Assembly (NCBI GenBank): GCA_003260075.1
Contig: QLIY01000441.1
Location: forward strand, 5,173 to 69,172
Source of the DNA: Phallusia mammillata
Taxonomy: Eukaryota; Chordata; Ascidiacea; Phlebobranchia; Ascidiidae
Reading direction: 5' to 3'
Length of the DNA stretch: 64,000 bases
This document shows positions 48,001-61,500 of this stretch, in pieces. The translations under genes and the position numbers were made by a program. Position 1 is the first letter of the stretch. Each line of letters starts with the position of its first letter. The notes beneath the pieces were generated by a model that saw nothing but the letters and a program-made list of their open reading frames with translations, did not search any database and was not told the DNA's origin.

Positions 48001-49177
48001 ATCATTTGAATTGGGAATAAATCCAATGTTGAATGATGTCAATCAAATTAAAAACGAAATACAGGACTTGGACAAAAACTTGGACCTGGTGATGTTAACT
48101 GATTACTTTGATGAATCGTTGATACTTCTTCAGGTAATATTTCCACAAATAGTTTTTTTAATTAAATGTAAATGTTTTTTCTGAAAGTTTTTGTTGTCAT
48201 TTTAGGATCTTCTTTGTATCGATTGGGACGTTCTGACCAATATTGGTTTTCAAAATCATCGTTACTATGTTAAAACAGCACCAAAAGATGTGCAGGAAAA
48301 GAAAAACTTTCAGCAACTTTATAGCATCGTAAGTTTTTTGTGACAAAGAGTTTGCTTAAATAGAATTGACTTCTGGCACAAACCAATGAACTTGTTTTGA
48401 TTCCATTTCCAAACCAATGTTCAACCATTTGAAGACAAATACGTGAATAGCAAGTCTGTTGTTCAAGTAAAACAACAACAATATTCTTGCCTTTTCAGGA
48501 TGTTGCACTTTACGATTATTTCAACAAAACTTTTTGGAAACGAGTGGACGCATACGGAAGAGAGAGAATGGCTGAAGAATTAAAAGTGCTTCGCAGCAAG
48601 CAAAATAGTCAATCAATTATAGAATCGAACGTTTTCCCTCGTGGAACAATAAAAGATTCTAGTTTGAACATGGAATTGAAAAAGTACATGTTTGAAAATT
48701 CGGGACAATGTCTTTATCCCAAAACAAAAGAGCAGGTACGCATTTCTGCGGCTGGTTAGTAATACTTTTTGTCTTGAAAGAGAAAAGGTGTAGAAGCATT
48801 TCATGATGATTTAAGGAGACAAGTCAAACACAAGTAAAAAAATTTCCCAGTGAATGCGACAAAACTTCGTTCCACTACAGCATTTACTTCGTCGTCAATT
48901 TCCTTTCAAAACTGTTTTGTAATATTTCATGCATTGCTTTAATTTTGCATTTGCTATACGTGTTGTTAAAAAAAACTGATGCAAAACGGTTTTTATATGC
49001 AAAATGTTGGGTTTTATTTTCCACTTTATTACTTGGCGACTGTGGGATTTATGTTCATTCAATACATCAGAATATATTTTACACAAAAAACAACGTTTTT
49101 TTGGAAAAAAAAACGTTTTGTCAGCGCAGAATTTTGGTTCAGTAATAAGCACCATGCATTTCAAATCAAAACTGTGA
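45007..49177 (+). CDS. Galactose-3-O-sulfotransferase-like enzyme, gene A (8 exons)
   Basis: Predicted Golgi type II membrane enzyme moving sulfate from PAPS to a galactose hydroxyl on glycolipid or glycan. Exons: 45007-45141, 46561-46740, 46821-46972, 47038-47235, 47986-48133, 48206-48328, 48499-48735, 49130-49177; the sum is 1221 bases (406 residues). Exon 1 gives a short cytoplasmic tail and signal anchor (FIMLVVLSLTFLRFIW). VYVKTHKTGSTT (exon 2) is the 5'-phosphosulfate loop of the GAL3ST family. YFTTIRKPWNQFLSSYHYF (exon 4) fits the 3'-phosphate site. LVMLTDYFDESLILL (exon 5) is the family core. The last exon was chosen because its frame (SVIS.MHFKSKL) shows only silent changes and one T/S change against the orphan copy at 50984. 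An in-frame ATG at 44911 lies before a likely 5'-UTR acceptor. Confidence 0.87.
46207..46314 (+). pseudogene. tRNA-Leu/Ser-like sequence, degenerate
   Basis: Box-A-like TGGCCGAATGGTCTGGCGCG and box-B-like GGGTTGGAACCCC lie about 75 bases apart, with a GC-rich variable-arm-like segment. This is the arrangement of a class II tRNA. The presumed acceptor stem does not pair, so I read it as a tRNA relic or SINE head in sulfotransferase intron 1. A box-A-like relative occurs near 19352. Confidence 0.35.
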
Positions 49178-49456
49178 TTCAAGAAATGATGAAAGGCCTG
49201 ATGGAACCAAATTTCACTTGTGTTCGCGTGGGGAGTTATACCACGCAATGGTGGAGATTTTAAACACTCATTGCCTTGGCCCTACGAGTTTTTTTTATTC
49301 GTAAAATGTTTAATTTTTGAACCTGTTAAAAACTGCGTGCCTGCTTTCGTGCAACATCCTGTTGAAATATTTAGAAGCAAAACAATGACACACCAGATAA
49401 AGTTTATAAGTAGCAATATCCATAAAAACATCAATAGTAATTTCAAGATTTTAGAG

Positions 49457-50330
49457 CAGGGGCGGGCAACTTCTCCAGTCGGCGGGCCTGATATGGGAAA
49501 ATAAAGTACTTGGCGGGCCGGATTCCCGAATCGATACATTAATCGCGTATTTATCCAGTGATTTAAAACGGATTTTTGACCACCTAAACCAGTGGTCTTC
49601 AACCATTTTAGCGAAATCGCCCCCTTGCTAGGGCACTGACTCAATATCGCCCCCCATTATATCGTTTTTTTTAAAGTTCTTGACTCTTGAGCATTTGCGT
49701 GCAATTAGATTTACCCAGCACCAACGAATGCTTATGTTAACAGTTAAAACCCAATTTAATTGCTACAACAACACTGAGGGTCAATTTCACGCAATTCTAA
49801 CGCATCCAAGCAAAGTTTGTGACGTCATAGACAAGATAACATCATACGATTATGCGCAAACAATAGCTATTTTTGTTATTTTGATTAAAAGTAATGGGGC
49901 ATTACTCGGCAAAAGAGAAACCTATACATTCCACATTAATAACTTACACTAGATTTATCAAATTTAAGGATGATACAAAAACTTCGCAGTTTTTGAAGCG
50001 CTAGCAGACCTATAGAAAGTGTAAAAGTGAAACAAGTTTGAGGGAAAGCTCGTTACCGTTATATTAAAAAGGTATAGCCGGTCACCATACATAGTGCATA
50101 CACCAATTTAATGCATACACCACAGACTTAGATAGTTTTTTTTGCTTAGATAGTAACGGCGGGAAAGTTTTTTGCTATTGGGGAGCGTTACTGTCCGTTA
50201 CAACTATAATTTGACGTAGTATGCAAGTAGTGGGGGATTGCGGCAGACTGTGGCCGCGGGCCACATTACCATGGAAACTGTCTGCCGGCCGGTCAAAATC
50301 CCGTCGCGGGCCGTATGTTGCCCGCCCCTG
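49457..50330. mobile_element. hAT-like element with perfect 8-bp target duplication
   Basis: Ends CAGGGGCGGGCAAC and GTTGCCCGCCCCTG are perfect inverted repeats. TTTTAGAG lies on both sides (49449-49456 and 50331-50338). 874 bp with no transposase. A second terminus-like sequence (CAGTGGTCTTCAACC, near 49591) inside suggests a nested or fused element. It sits between gene A and the orphan exons. Confidence 0.9.
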
Positions 50331-50455
50331 TTTTAGAGGATGGACTTCATCACACTAATCCATTTTCTTTTTTTCAAAAAAATCCATTTACCTTCGGAAA
50401 ATAAAAGTTTGACAGAATTGAAAAACCTACATTCGGTACAAAATTACCTTTTTAG

Positions 50456-51024
50456 ATGATTTTTCAATGCTGCGCAGCAAGCAAACCCGTCCATCAACTC
50501 AAAACTTGAACGTATTTGATCGTGAAACAATAAAAGATGCTAGTCTAAAAGCAGAATTGAAATTGTACTTGTTCGAAACTTCAGAAAAAATGTCTTCACC
50601 ACGATACAAAAGATCAGGTACGCATTTCTGGGGTTGGTTAGTAATACCTTTCTGTCCTGAAAACGTAAAACGTGTAGGAACATTTCATGATTTGAGGGGC
50701 AAGTCAAATACAAATAAAAAAAATTAAGGTAAATTCGACGTTAACTGTACTTTGTTCCGTTACGTCATTCCTTATTTCCGTCAAATAAAGCTGTTTTGTA
50801 ATATTTAAAGCAAAGCATTGCTTTACTTTTGCATTTGGTGTATGCATTGTTAAAAGGCCGATGCAAAACGCCTTTTATTTGCAAAATGTTGGGTTTTATT
50901 TTCCACTTTATTACCCGGTTACAGTGTAATTTATGTGAACAAATAAAACAAACGTTCTTTTGCAAAAAAAAAACTTTTGTTAGGTTCAGTAATCAGCTCC
51001 ATGCATTTCAAATCAAAGCTATGA
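50456..51024 (+). pseudogene. Orphan last two exons of a third sulfotransferase copy
   Basis: Exon at 50456-50617 matches the second half of gene A exon 7 (LRSKQ, the VFDRETIKDASLKAEL region). Exon at 50984-51024 matches gene A exon 8, ending SVISSMHFKSKL. The intron between resembles gene A intron 7, including TTTTATTTGCAAAATGTTGG. The upstream half of exon 7 and all catalytic exons are absent, so it cannot encode an enzyme alone. A partial tandem duplication of gene A is the simplest origin; use as an alternative 3' end of gene A is possible. Confidence 0.75.
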
Positions 51025-51449
51025 GTCGTGAAATGATGAAACCTCGGTTTGAACGCTGTTACGCGCCTTCCTTTGCAGCCAACTGGAACCAAAGTTCACT
51101 TGTGTTCGAGTGAGGGCTTTACAACGCTATGTTTGGAAACGTATTGCCTCATTTTACTATAACTTGTTCTGTTCCGTTCAGTGGTTCTCAAGTGGTCCAT
51201 GATTACTTTTTGGGTGGTCTACAGGACGTCTACTAAATTCAGTGATAAACTAGAGATGATTGCATTTTACATGTTGAAAGAGTATCAAAATGTTAGCTGT
51301 TTATAATTGTATCTCACTTCTTCAAAATCGGTTTCAAAGGATTATGATTCAAGCCCAAATGGTTGTTTCGTATGCGTACATCAATACTCAAAAAAGAAAT
51401 TAAGGTCCACGATATTATTTTTACAGGGCCGGTGGTCCATGGCCCGAAC

Positions 51450-51530
<81 letters not shown>

Positions 51531-54500
51531 AGGGGGATTATTATTTGTATGTATGCTAGACTGCAATTTCGTGCAAGTTTGTGCAAATCTCACATTTTAA
51601 ATGTTTGTAAACCAATAAAATCAGGTGACATGTAAACGTAGCAACATCCTTGAATACAACCACCAATATTTTTGTTTTCATTTTTAGGTTAAGTTCAAAA
51701 TCAAATTTATTTTTTTACAACAATTCAATGTTTTTCATTTAACTTGCTTTCCGCAAATATTAACTGTTTGATAGATTTCGTCAATCCAAATACTTAAACG
51801 CAAGTTCCAAACAACCAGATTTTGTTTTGCCCAAAGTCGATATAAAACACAAGTTGTTAAACCTAACCTTACACCATTTTTACAAAATGGAGAACTTTAA
51901 CGCGAATTTGATTGGTTATAAAAGTCAAGCAATTTACGTGTTTTTCCTTGTACCTGATGAATTATTTTGTACACAAAATTGTGTCCATTAGTGCAATAAA
52001 TACTCTATGACGTAACCATGGGTCGGAACAAGTGTTTTGTATAGACTTCGGTTCTGCCTAGGTCAGCGCGCCTATTGTGGACCGCAAAAATGCAATTTTT
52101 AAATTACAACAATAATTTGTGTTTTCAGTGTTTCAAAAAGTGATGATAAAACGACGCAAAAAACTGCAAATTCTTCCATTGTGACTCATGACATGATGTG
52201 TTATAACGGGTTTCTGCGTCAACAAACCGTTCGGTCATTTTTGCGCCAAACAGTAGAAGCTGAATGTTTTGAACGGTAGCTACTTGGTATATAACTATAA
52301 GTCTTATAGTATAAGAGATTAAAAGAAACTTATCTATTGATTGAAAACGGTATATGGTCACCCTGATGCTTATGCCAGAAAAAAAAGTTTTACCTGCCAA
52401 AAAATTTTAGGCACTGTATCGCGAGTAAGTTTACGAATTGTAATGGCAGTCAGGCGTAGACCACAGGAAACCACAAAGAAAGCCCACCAAAGGTCATGGT
52501 ATGTTTAGTTACTTGCAATTGACACAACTGTTGCAACTTTTAAACACAAACAATGTATGTAAAGCACGAAGTATGCCTGACAGCAACAGCTTATTTATAA
52601 TGCCGAAAGGTAATATTTGGATTTTTAAAATCTAGCAACTAGGTTTAGTGAGTTATGTGATCCTATGGTCTGAGCATAAGCAGCAATTTTAACATTTCCT
52701 CACTTGTTGAAAAAGAATGACAAGAATTTAACTATGGGAGATTGCTAACGAACCGTCCTTGTAACGCCTCGCTGCAGTTTGAAGCACAAAGAAGAGAATG
52801 CGTCAAAACGTGAGAAAAAGTGTCTTTCCACGGGGTCAAAGTGTGCGGCAATGAGTTCAAACCTTTTTTTCTTTGCAAACCGTCTACTCAACACAAGCAA
52901 GTAGTCGCGCTAAACGACACCTAGCGGTAAAAAAATTTAGTCGGTATTGTATGCTTAGCGTTATTGTGTTTGGCAACACTAGTATTTCTCCCATTCTAAA
53001 ATCCAGCCTGTAACTTCAGTACAATACTCAGTTTTAGACCTTTGACCCACTCCGGTACGGTAGCTTACGGTAGTTGAGGATAGATGTGGGGTAAAATTAA
53101 ATCCGATTAAAAAAATATATTTGACACGAGTGATGCGAGAAAAAATATGGAGTTTACCATTACAGCGTTGTTTTTTATGAACTGTGTGCCCTGGAATGTA
53201 GAAAGGTGCTTGCTATATAACAACGGATGTTAGTTATAGAATATGATCATTGAACTTTATAATACTATTGATAAAAACTAGTGCGCTTTGGAGTATGTAA
53301 ATACAATCACACTTATTTTGAGCCAAAAAAATATTTGAAGTAATTTTTTTCCAGATGGCATAATGCTTCAATTAAACTAAAATGATCCCATTACCAATAT
53401 ATATGAATAAGTTTTCATTTCGACAACACAACCTTTCAATTTTTGTTACCAATTTTCAAAGAAAAATTATAAAAAGTTGATAACAAACATTTCTATATTT
53501 GAATTGGTCATTACAACTTTTACACAAAACTTACATGCCCAAAACTTTGTAAATCATTGCAAGTACGTGTATATTTTACAATTACATCAAAACGGAAGCA
53601 ATTTTTCTTGTTTATAAAAAATATGAGCAGTGAGTCTCATTACCTTTCGGGCCTATATACCTTCATGTATTCTGGGTATATTCAGCGTAAATAATTGACA
53701 GAAATGACAATATTAATGACAAAAATTGTGAGAACCATATTTAAAAAATCCTTTTAGTGTTTTACAGGCTTTGTGAAAAGTGATTTTTTGCTGTAGCTAT
53801 CATGTTTTGTGTATTTTTTAGGTTTGGAAATGTAATGTAGCCGCGGCTTAACAAAAAAAACAAATTTTTGCTTTGTTATTGTTGTTTCATTTTTAATTAG
53901 GTTTCGTGTCACAAGATTGAGTTTAGTCTGCTTGCCTTTGCACAACGTGTGTGTGCGATTCTAACATTAATTTACACACACTTGATTGATTGGTGAGTGC
54001 TCGTAATTGTGTTACAGAATTATTTCACCAGGCCTCATAAATCGCTGTTATATATCAAGTCTGTTTACTTAATTTGTAACCTGTTCAGATCCCTGCAATT
54101 TGGCTCTTGGTGCCTTTGAGTTGTTGAGCGCGAGGAAAGGCGTGTTGAGAACCTTTATTTACAGGAATTAAAGCGATCGCCCCTGCTGTGCTGTCTGGGC
54201 GCATAGAATCGCACGCCCTCTACTAATTTAAAGGCAGCGCAACACTTAACATTATGTGAGGTCAAGAAAGTTGTAATTATTTGAAGGGCTGTGATGTCCC
54301 ATGCAAACCTGTCATTGATTTGATGGTGGTTCTGGACCCTTGCGAATCTATCGGTATAGCCAGTTTTTAAAATGTCCTTAACCCTTTTGGCCACAAAAGT
54401 TTCGAATTTCTACCAGCACAAACTTTGGACCGCCAGCATTCATCTTAAAAACTGCCTGTAAGTCTGACACATTACATAGAGAAAAAAGTCCGATGGTGTT

Positions 54501-55550
54501 TTTGCCTAATCTCAAAAGAAGGTTGGTTCAGGTCAGACTTCAGACTGGGGGAGAATTCCAATGTGGTAAAACTAATTTAAAATCCGGTTCGTTCAAAAAC
54601 TAACCGTTAACTTTTTGAGTGTTGCACATTACACGATGTCCTGATTTTGATTTGACTAACAAGGCATTTCGACTCACACTTCGTACCGCCAGTTGATTTC
54701 TTTACCACTGCTAAATAAGCAAAACTTTTAAAATTGTTAATAGAGTGCCTCGCCTCAAGCCTTTATTTTTAACGCAAAGTTATGAAAGCTAAAATGGTAG
54801 AAAAGCTAAAAACATTCAACGTTTTTACAGTTCAATGTAAAAGAATCATTAAACTTTATCTGGCTATGTTTTCTGCAAAAAACGTAATGGGCACTTAAAA
54901 AAACCTCTTTTTTTCTGTGTACGATGCAGTTTAAAACAATTTTTCCGTTAAAGTAACTATACAAGCAGTATGTTGCTTTGCGTTGGCTCACTGCCAGTAT
55001 ACAGTCAGAGCACAGAAAATCGATGCTGCCCATTAAATGAAATATTGAAAATAACCTTAGACATGTCCATTATATATTTCTCTAATAGAGGATTAGTATG
55101 TTGTTTATTTACAAGAATTACAATTATTAATTTAATCATTACTGCCAAAGTACTGGTGTATATAAAATACATCAAGCAGGCGTTTCAACAAACTCTGTCG
55201 TCGTCATCAGTGCAGGTATTTAGTTACAATTATCAATAATTGACCACTATTAGCCAGCAAGCAGAAAAACAAAATGTGCAAAAAGGTGATAAATTCACCA
55301 CACACAAAAGCATCTATTCATGCAGTAAAGAAAGAAACCATAAAGCATTGCAAATGCAGTGTTTGAACTTCCAATATGGTAAAAATTTGATTTTACGATT
55401 GGGTGCAAGTATGTGTTAAGCTAAGCAACCAAAATTAAAAATTACTATGTTGCCTTTTAACCCATGTCAAGCATAGTGGATGATATAGCTAAAAAAGTTT
55501 GCTATTGCTTTAAAATCCAAAGCAATTTTTTTGCATTAAAGAGGGGAATA
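51025..55550. other. Region between the convergent sulfotransferase genes
   Basis: No supported exon. It contains a hAT-like terminus (CAGTGGTTCTCAAGTGG near 51180), the long G run at 51462-51529, and AT-rich sequence to 54 kb. A part near 54180-54400 is less AT-rich. Glycine- or proline-rich frames across the G run are products of the homopolymer. Confidence 0.5.
51462..51529. repeat. 68-base poly-G run
   Basis: Uninterrupted G from 51462 to 51529, preceded by a T run and followed by AAGGGGG. Unlike the 10-G blocks it is not flanked by a duplicated segment, so it may be a real G tract or a sequencing artefact. Confidence 0.9.
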
Positions 55551-58500
55551 TCAGGTAAAAAAAAACGTTACATTTTCCCGAGAAAAATAACATTTTCCCG
55601 AGTTTTCAAACATGTATTGTTCCAACTCCGCTTTCAGTTTGTTTTCTATTTTCCCCTGTGGTTTACAATTTGGGGGCCAAATTTTACCCTTAGTTTGTTT
55701 GCTGCGAAGTATTTCTAAATCTCTGGCCATCTTGTCCCGTCCATAGGCATCTACCCGCTTCCAGAAGGTTTTATTAAAGTGGTCGTAAAGTGCAATGTCC
55801 TAAAAACATAGTGTTTGAGCTTCTCTCTAAGGGAAACTAAATCTCTAAAAAACAATTGGGAAAGTCCACAATCGCTACTTAGACTAAACATTTGAATCTT
55901 TGAAACTCTCCCAAAATGTAAAGGTGACACTGCATACGTACGATGTTGTACAGTTGTTCAAAACTTTTCTTTTTCGTTGTATTCTTTAAAGGTGTATGAT
56001 TGTAGTGACGCTTGTTTGTGTAACCCAAATTGCTCAAAACGTCCCAATCAAAACACAGAAGATCCTGTATTAAAAGGAGGTTGAAAGTTTACATCTTACA
56101 GACTCTTAACAAGCAACAATCCCATAGGCCAATCAGTGAGCAGATTTTTGTGGTCACGTAAAACCAGTGCGTCTCATGTTAGTCACGAAATCGGCACGTA
56201 AACTTTAACAATTGCAATTTGAGTGTGGAAAAGTTAATTCTACAGTGTTCAACATACCAGAGTTGTAAGTCGGGCCGAGCTTTTCGGATTTCGGACTTAC
56301 GGGCCTGATTCGGGGCTGAACCAAAAATTTGTACTGGCATTTTTGAAGTATTAATTGCCTAGATAAGTAAACAGTTGTCTGTTATTGTGTATGTATTAAA
56401 TATTATAGGACTGTCAATCAAACTTTCAGGCCTAAACGGGCTTATTAAAACGATTCGAGTTCGTTTCGGTCTCTGTGTTTTTTTCTTTTGGGTTAGGGCT
56501 CTATATTCGGGTACACACACACGATTATTTATAATGCATTATTTATTCATGCATTACTTTTATAAGACTAAATGAGAAAACGTTGAAGCAATAAGTGTAC
56601 CTTAAGCAGTATCAACGATTCCTCAAAGTATTCAAGTAACATCACTAGATTCATGTTTTTATCCAAGTCTTGTATTTGACTTTCAATTTCATTGACATCA
56701 GTTAGCATTGGATCTATTCCCAAATCATAGGATTGGTAATTTCGAAATCTGGAAAGAACAAAACTTTGTTTATTTGTTCGCCAGGCCAATCAAAGGCGTC
56801 ATAACGAATCAGCCAGGCTCACAAGTATTTCCATATAGCAAGGCACAGGCTAGAAACAGGATAGAAAAATCTAGCAAGTCCTGGAAAGACTCCTGTCGTG
56901 GGTTCGAATTCCATTGCAGCCCAGATTTTTCTAGCCAGTGCCTCACCATATAAGAATGCTTGGAAGACCTGCTGATTCTGTACAAAGTCTTTAGTAGGCC
57001 TGGCGTACAATAATTTATTCATAAGCATGCCGTGATCGCTGGTCTGCATCGACGCTTCAGGGCTGATCAAAGTATTAACGTATTCATCCTAGCTGAATCG
57101 GTCGAACTGGTGATCCACTACTACGAAGCTGACATGTGCAGCATGGCAGGGAACGGTCCTTGTGATTAGACTTTCAGCGGATTCTCCACTAAGCCTGTGT
57201 AGCTCAGTTGGTAGAGCGCGAACCTCGGAAAGCCTCCTGTCGTGGGTTTCAATTCCATCGCAGGCCAGATTTTTCTAGCCTTGACATGCGGAAATGTTTG
57301 GGAGACCGGCTGATTCAGTATAACGCATTTAATAGTCCTTGTGTACTATGATTTATCGATATGTATGCCGTGATCGCTGGGCGTCGACGCTTTATGGCTG
57401 ATCCCAGTATAAGGGTTTATTTGGTTCGGTGAAAGAAAAAATAGCGACACAACAGCACTAAAACAATCACCAAGCCAAACACAGCTGCGCAACATCAAAA
57501 CGTTATTGGGCTCTAAGCAGTGAAGGGTACAGTTGGTGGCTGGTGGTTGGACTCGATGCGCAGGTACACCGTATTATAAAGCGTTATGTGACTGGGGCTC
57601 AAGAAAGTGGCGCACTGTGAATACGACTGGGGCTGGTTGTTGGGACCATTAGATGGGCCCTAAAACTAGGACTTGAGCTTCCGACATTTGGAGCTCATTC
57701 CGACGTTTGGCCAGCCGACTGGTTTATGTGTGATTCAAAATCTTAGTAACATTATAATGTTAGGTGGATCAGAAAATCCCAAGTATATCGTTGTATATGG
57801 TGTCTGTAAGAAGTTCCTACAAATTACATTTATATATCGACGATATCGGCTAGCAGTATTGACATGTATATCAATTGTCAAGGAATGAAGGCATTAAAAC
57901 CATTGCTTCGAGTATGTTTAGCGTACATATCAAGAATTATAAAAAAATTGAATTTAAATTCAAGCATGAACAGGCATGAAAAATTAATTAAACAACCTAA
58001 AGTTTACCTGAAATAATATGGAACCGATGAATTAAGCCTGACTGCAGCTTGTAATAAAAATTGGCCTATGTCCTTTGTTTTACGCTGTTTGACGTAGTAT
58101 TTTGGCAGCCCAGGGCACCCTGCCCATAACGTTTTCGTTTCGACAAAAAAGTTGTAGGCGGAGAGAAAATTGTCCCATGGCTTCCGAATAATTGTCAAAT
58201 ACCTAAAGCAATTGAAAAAGCAGATTGTTTTTTGTTTACAAACAATACAGCAAACGTCGGTCAATCCGGAGCCGTTTTATGCCCTGTGTTTTTTTAGTTA
58301 TTTTTTTGATTCACAGTCTATAAATACCTTGTGTTGGAATGAAAACAGTTTTTCAGTTCATCGGCATCAAATCTAATGTGCTGAATGTTAATGGAAGATC
58401 CCTTCGGCACCATGAACTTGCATTTAAAACGGCCAGGATAACCACCCACAAAGCATCCAGGATACATGTGAGTGGCAAACTGCACAACAATTTAGTACAT

Positions 58501-61500
58501 TTTACCTACAGTGGAACTAACTGTGAAGTAATACAAGTGTGAACATATGAATTACTGCCTTATAGAACAAAACAGTAAACCAATAGACCCGGGGTGTCCA
58601 ACTCGTGGAAGGTTTTGAGTGGCCCGCGCGGTATTTTTCGAAACGACATATATTATCAACTTAATCGCCTATTATGGACAACTTCCATTCCGAAACATAA
58701 GCATTTATTGTTTGCTTTATTTCTTTGTCAGTAGAGTTATACACAACTGTTCAAGTTACTTTATATTGCATCACAATGCACATTGTTTCTACATTGTTAC
58801 TTCCACAATCTTACTCTTGCTTCAAAAGCCAGTCGGTAATATTTCTTGTTTCATCGCGGTCCATCTGGTATCAGACACTCGCGCAAAACGCATTTAGCAG
58901 TAAAATATCTTTACCACCCGGCAGTGATATAGATTATGCCATATAAGAAACGAAAAGCAACTAACGCTAACAGATTATTACAAGAGAATGGACATTTAAC
59001 TTTAAATCCCCGCAGGATCAATAATTTCTGACAGCGGCCAAACTTAACATTCAAATGTCAACATGTAGTAAAAACTTTGTTGACTTTACTATACCTTGGG
59101 GTGTTTATTGTTCTCATCCTTGTAAACAAGGATGATACACATTTCTAAGATTTGCATTTCGGTGTGAAGATTTTGATTAGAAATTTGAGACAGCCATTTC
59201 CAAGATTACAAATCATCAGTAACGCTCAAGTGGCCCGCGCAACCATTCGTAAACCGCATGTGACACGGTTGGACACCCCTGCAATAGACGAAAAAATCCT
59301 TGAATAAACAGAATGTAAAGGAATCGCCTAATGCAGGGGTGCAGGGGTGCAGGGGCTTCATTGAAGGTTGTGCGGCCCGCAGAGACGCTTGGATTTCAAA
59401 GGTACTGGCAAACAAGTCCAATTATTACATATTTTTGAGCTGTTTAATGCGCCTGATGCTAGTTTTTTTGCGAACTGGCAAAATGTGGCTAGAATCAAAT
59501 ACGAATTATACTTGTAGTTAAGCATATACTTGTAGTTAAGGTAAGGAACAACGCAAAATCACTTAGTGTTATGCATATGTGCGGCCCGCGATCCAATTTT
59601 GACATCTATAATTGGCCCTATAGGGCTGTACACAGTAACAAAGGTTGCCTACCACTGGCCTAATGGCTTCATTAGTTCCTGAAAATCGACATAAAAATGT
59701 GTGCTAAAACAATCACGGTAAAATGAATGAAACAATTAAACAGTAAAACAGATAACTGCCGTTACTGACTGCCAGGCATGTTACAAGCATGATACCATCA
59801 GTGACGTAGCCAGGGAGCCAAAGGGGCCATGGCCCCTCCCAAATTTTCAAAGTTGTATGTTGCTAAACTTTAATTTAGTGTAGTGTCGCCCCTTATCATT
59901 GTGGTTTCGTCTCTCACCTATCAAATGAATATATAAATTACCAAAAATGACTTTTGTCACCAAGTTGTAAGCCGAAATCCATGCTTTTTTGACTTATGCA
60001 GACATGAAGCGTTTGGCTGTCCCGTCGAACCACAGTTTGGCAAGTCACGTTTTTGGTAACAGCACGCCGAGCGTTAGCAAAAAGTTGTATTAGACAACAA
60101 ATTATTTGGCCCCTCCAAAAATTTTGGCTGCCTACGCCACAGGTCACTAGTGGTTCAGATCTACCCGAACCGACCTCAAAACTAAAAGGAACCAAGAACA
60201 AGTCAAGGCGAAAAAACTTTTGTTTGGATGCACAAACGGTGTGTTTCACTCGATTTCTTATTGGGTTATTAACTAATTACATGTGGGTAGGTTGTATAAG
60301 CGTTTAACTATTTTTGAAAGCATCGAGTTAGCAAAATACGAGTCTTTTGCCTGTACTTTTTAGAAAATTATAGACAGTTTAGTTGAAAACATCATTTCAA
60401 TTACCTTGGTTAAGTTGTATTTCATCAAGAATTGGTTTAATACTCCCGTTAATGTGCTTGAACCGGTTTTGTGAGTCTTCACGTACACGAAATGAAAAAC
60501 GGGTTGATCACATCTTTTCCTTGAAATGATTGTTTGTGATATTTTTTCATGCTTCACTAGAGATTGATTCGAAAAACGGGCCACGTCCTGTCGGATTAAG
60601 ATAGCATATCTTTAGTTTAAAAATTAGAGCAGTGGCCCTTAACCGGGGTTCGACGATAGTCAATTTGAAATACAATACAAATACTCGTTTTCGTCAAACT
60701 TTAGGGTCTATAGTCGCTAAAAATTGCACTTCTATTTGCCAAATATCCAAACGCTGGAAGGTTACACCAAGGCAGGGGTACGCAACCTGCGACCGTACGG
60801 CTGCATGCCGCTGCATAGTCGGGTTTGTGTGGCCGTAAACATGTTTATTAAAATACATGCGAGCGTGATGTAAATAAAACTCTTTTCCTGTATATTTTGA
60901 TTTTCAACTGTTCTTAACAGTTTTTGTGGTACTATAAAGAGTATTAACATACTTTCTGTACGCATATTGTGTGCAAACAAGGCGAACAACAACAGATACC
61001 AAAAGCATCCCAATATAGGATATGACATCACAAACACTTTAGAGTTTAGATCTCCACGTTGTGCAGCTCAATCTGTGCACCAAGCTAGAAACTAATCTGG
61101 GCTTTTTTGACGCTATTACATGGTACATATATGATATAAACCAAGTATTTTTTTAAAACAAAAAAGTATTTTTTGAAACAAAAAAGCGGCCGTTTGTGAA
61201 ATAAGAATCTACGATGCGGCCTCCAAGCAAAAAGGTTGTGCACCCCTGCACCCAGTTTTTATTTTTTTTGACGCAACAAAGAGCACTGTGCGCGTTCGTA
61301 AGGAGAAAAACAACGAAATCCTGTTGCACACAAAAACTTAATGCTTCATTTTGTTAAAACTTAAAAGTTGCCGGAATTTAAGCAATCCTGAAACAAGTTG
61401 CTTGTGTTATTATGTCAGAATTTAACAAAATGACAAACATTAACTGTTGCCAATACGTTTGAACAAAAACGAATTGCGGCCCACCAAACAAAATGGGTTA

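Noticed and set aside
49138..49263. Alternative frame for the sulfotransferase A end (WFSNKHHAFQ...)
   Set aside because: Against the orphan copy this frame accumulates amino-acid changes, whereas the SVIS..MHFKSKL frame shows almost only silent ones and fits the exon 7 phase.
51307..51635. Glycine- and proline-rich open frames on both strands
   Set aside because: They are translations of the 68-base G run and have no other coding character.
57197..57269. Functional tRNA gene
   Set aside because: It is embedded in a SINE with shared flanks on both sides. The anticodon arm is poorly formed and several family copies exist.
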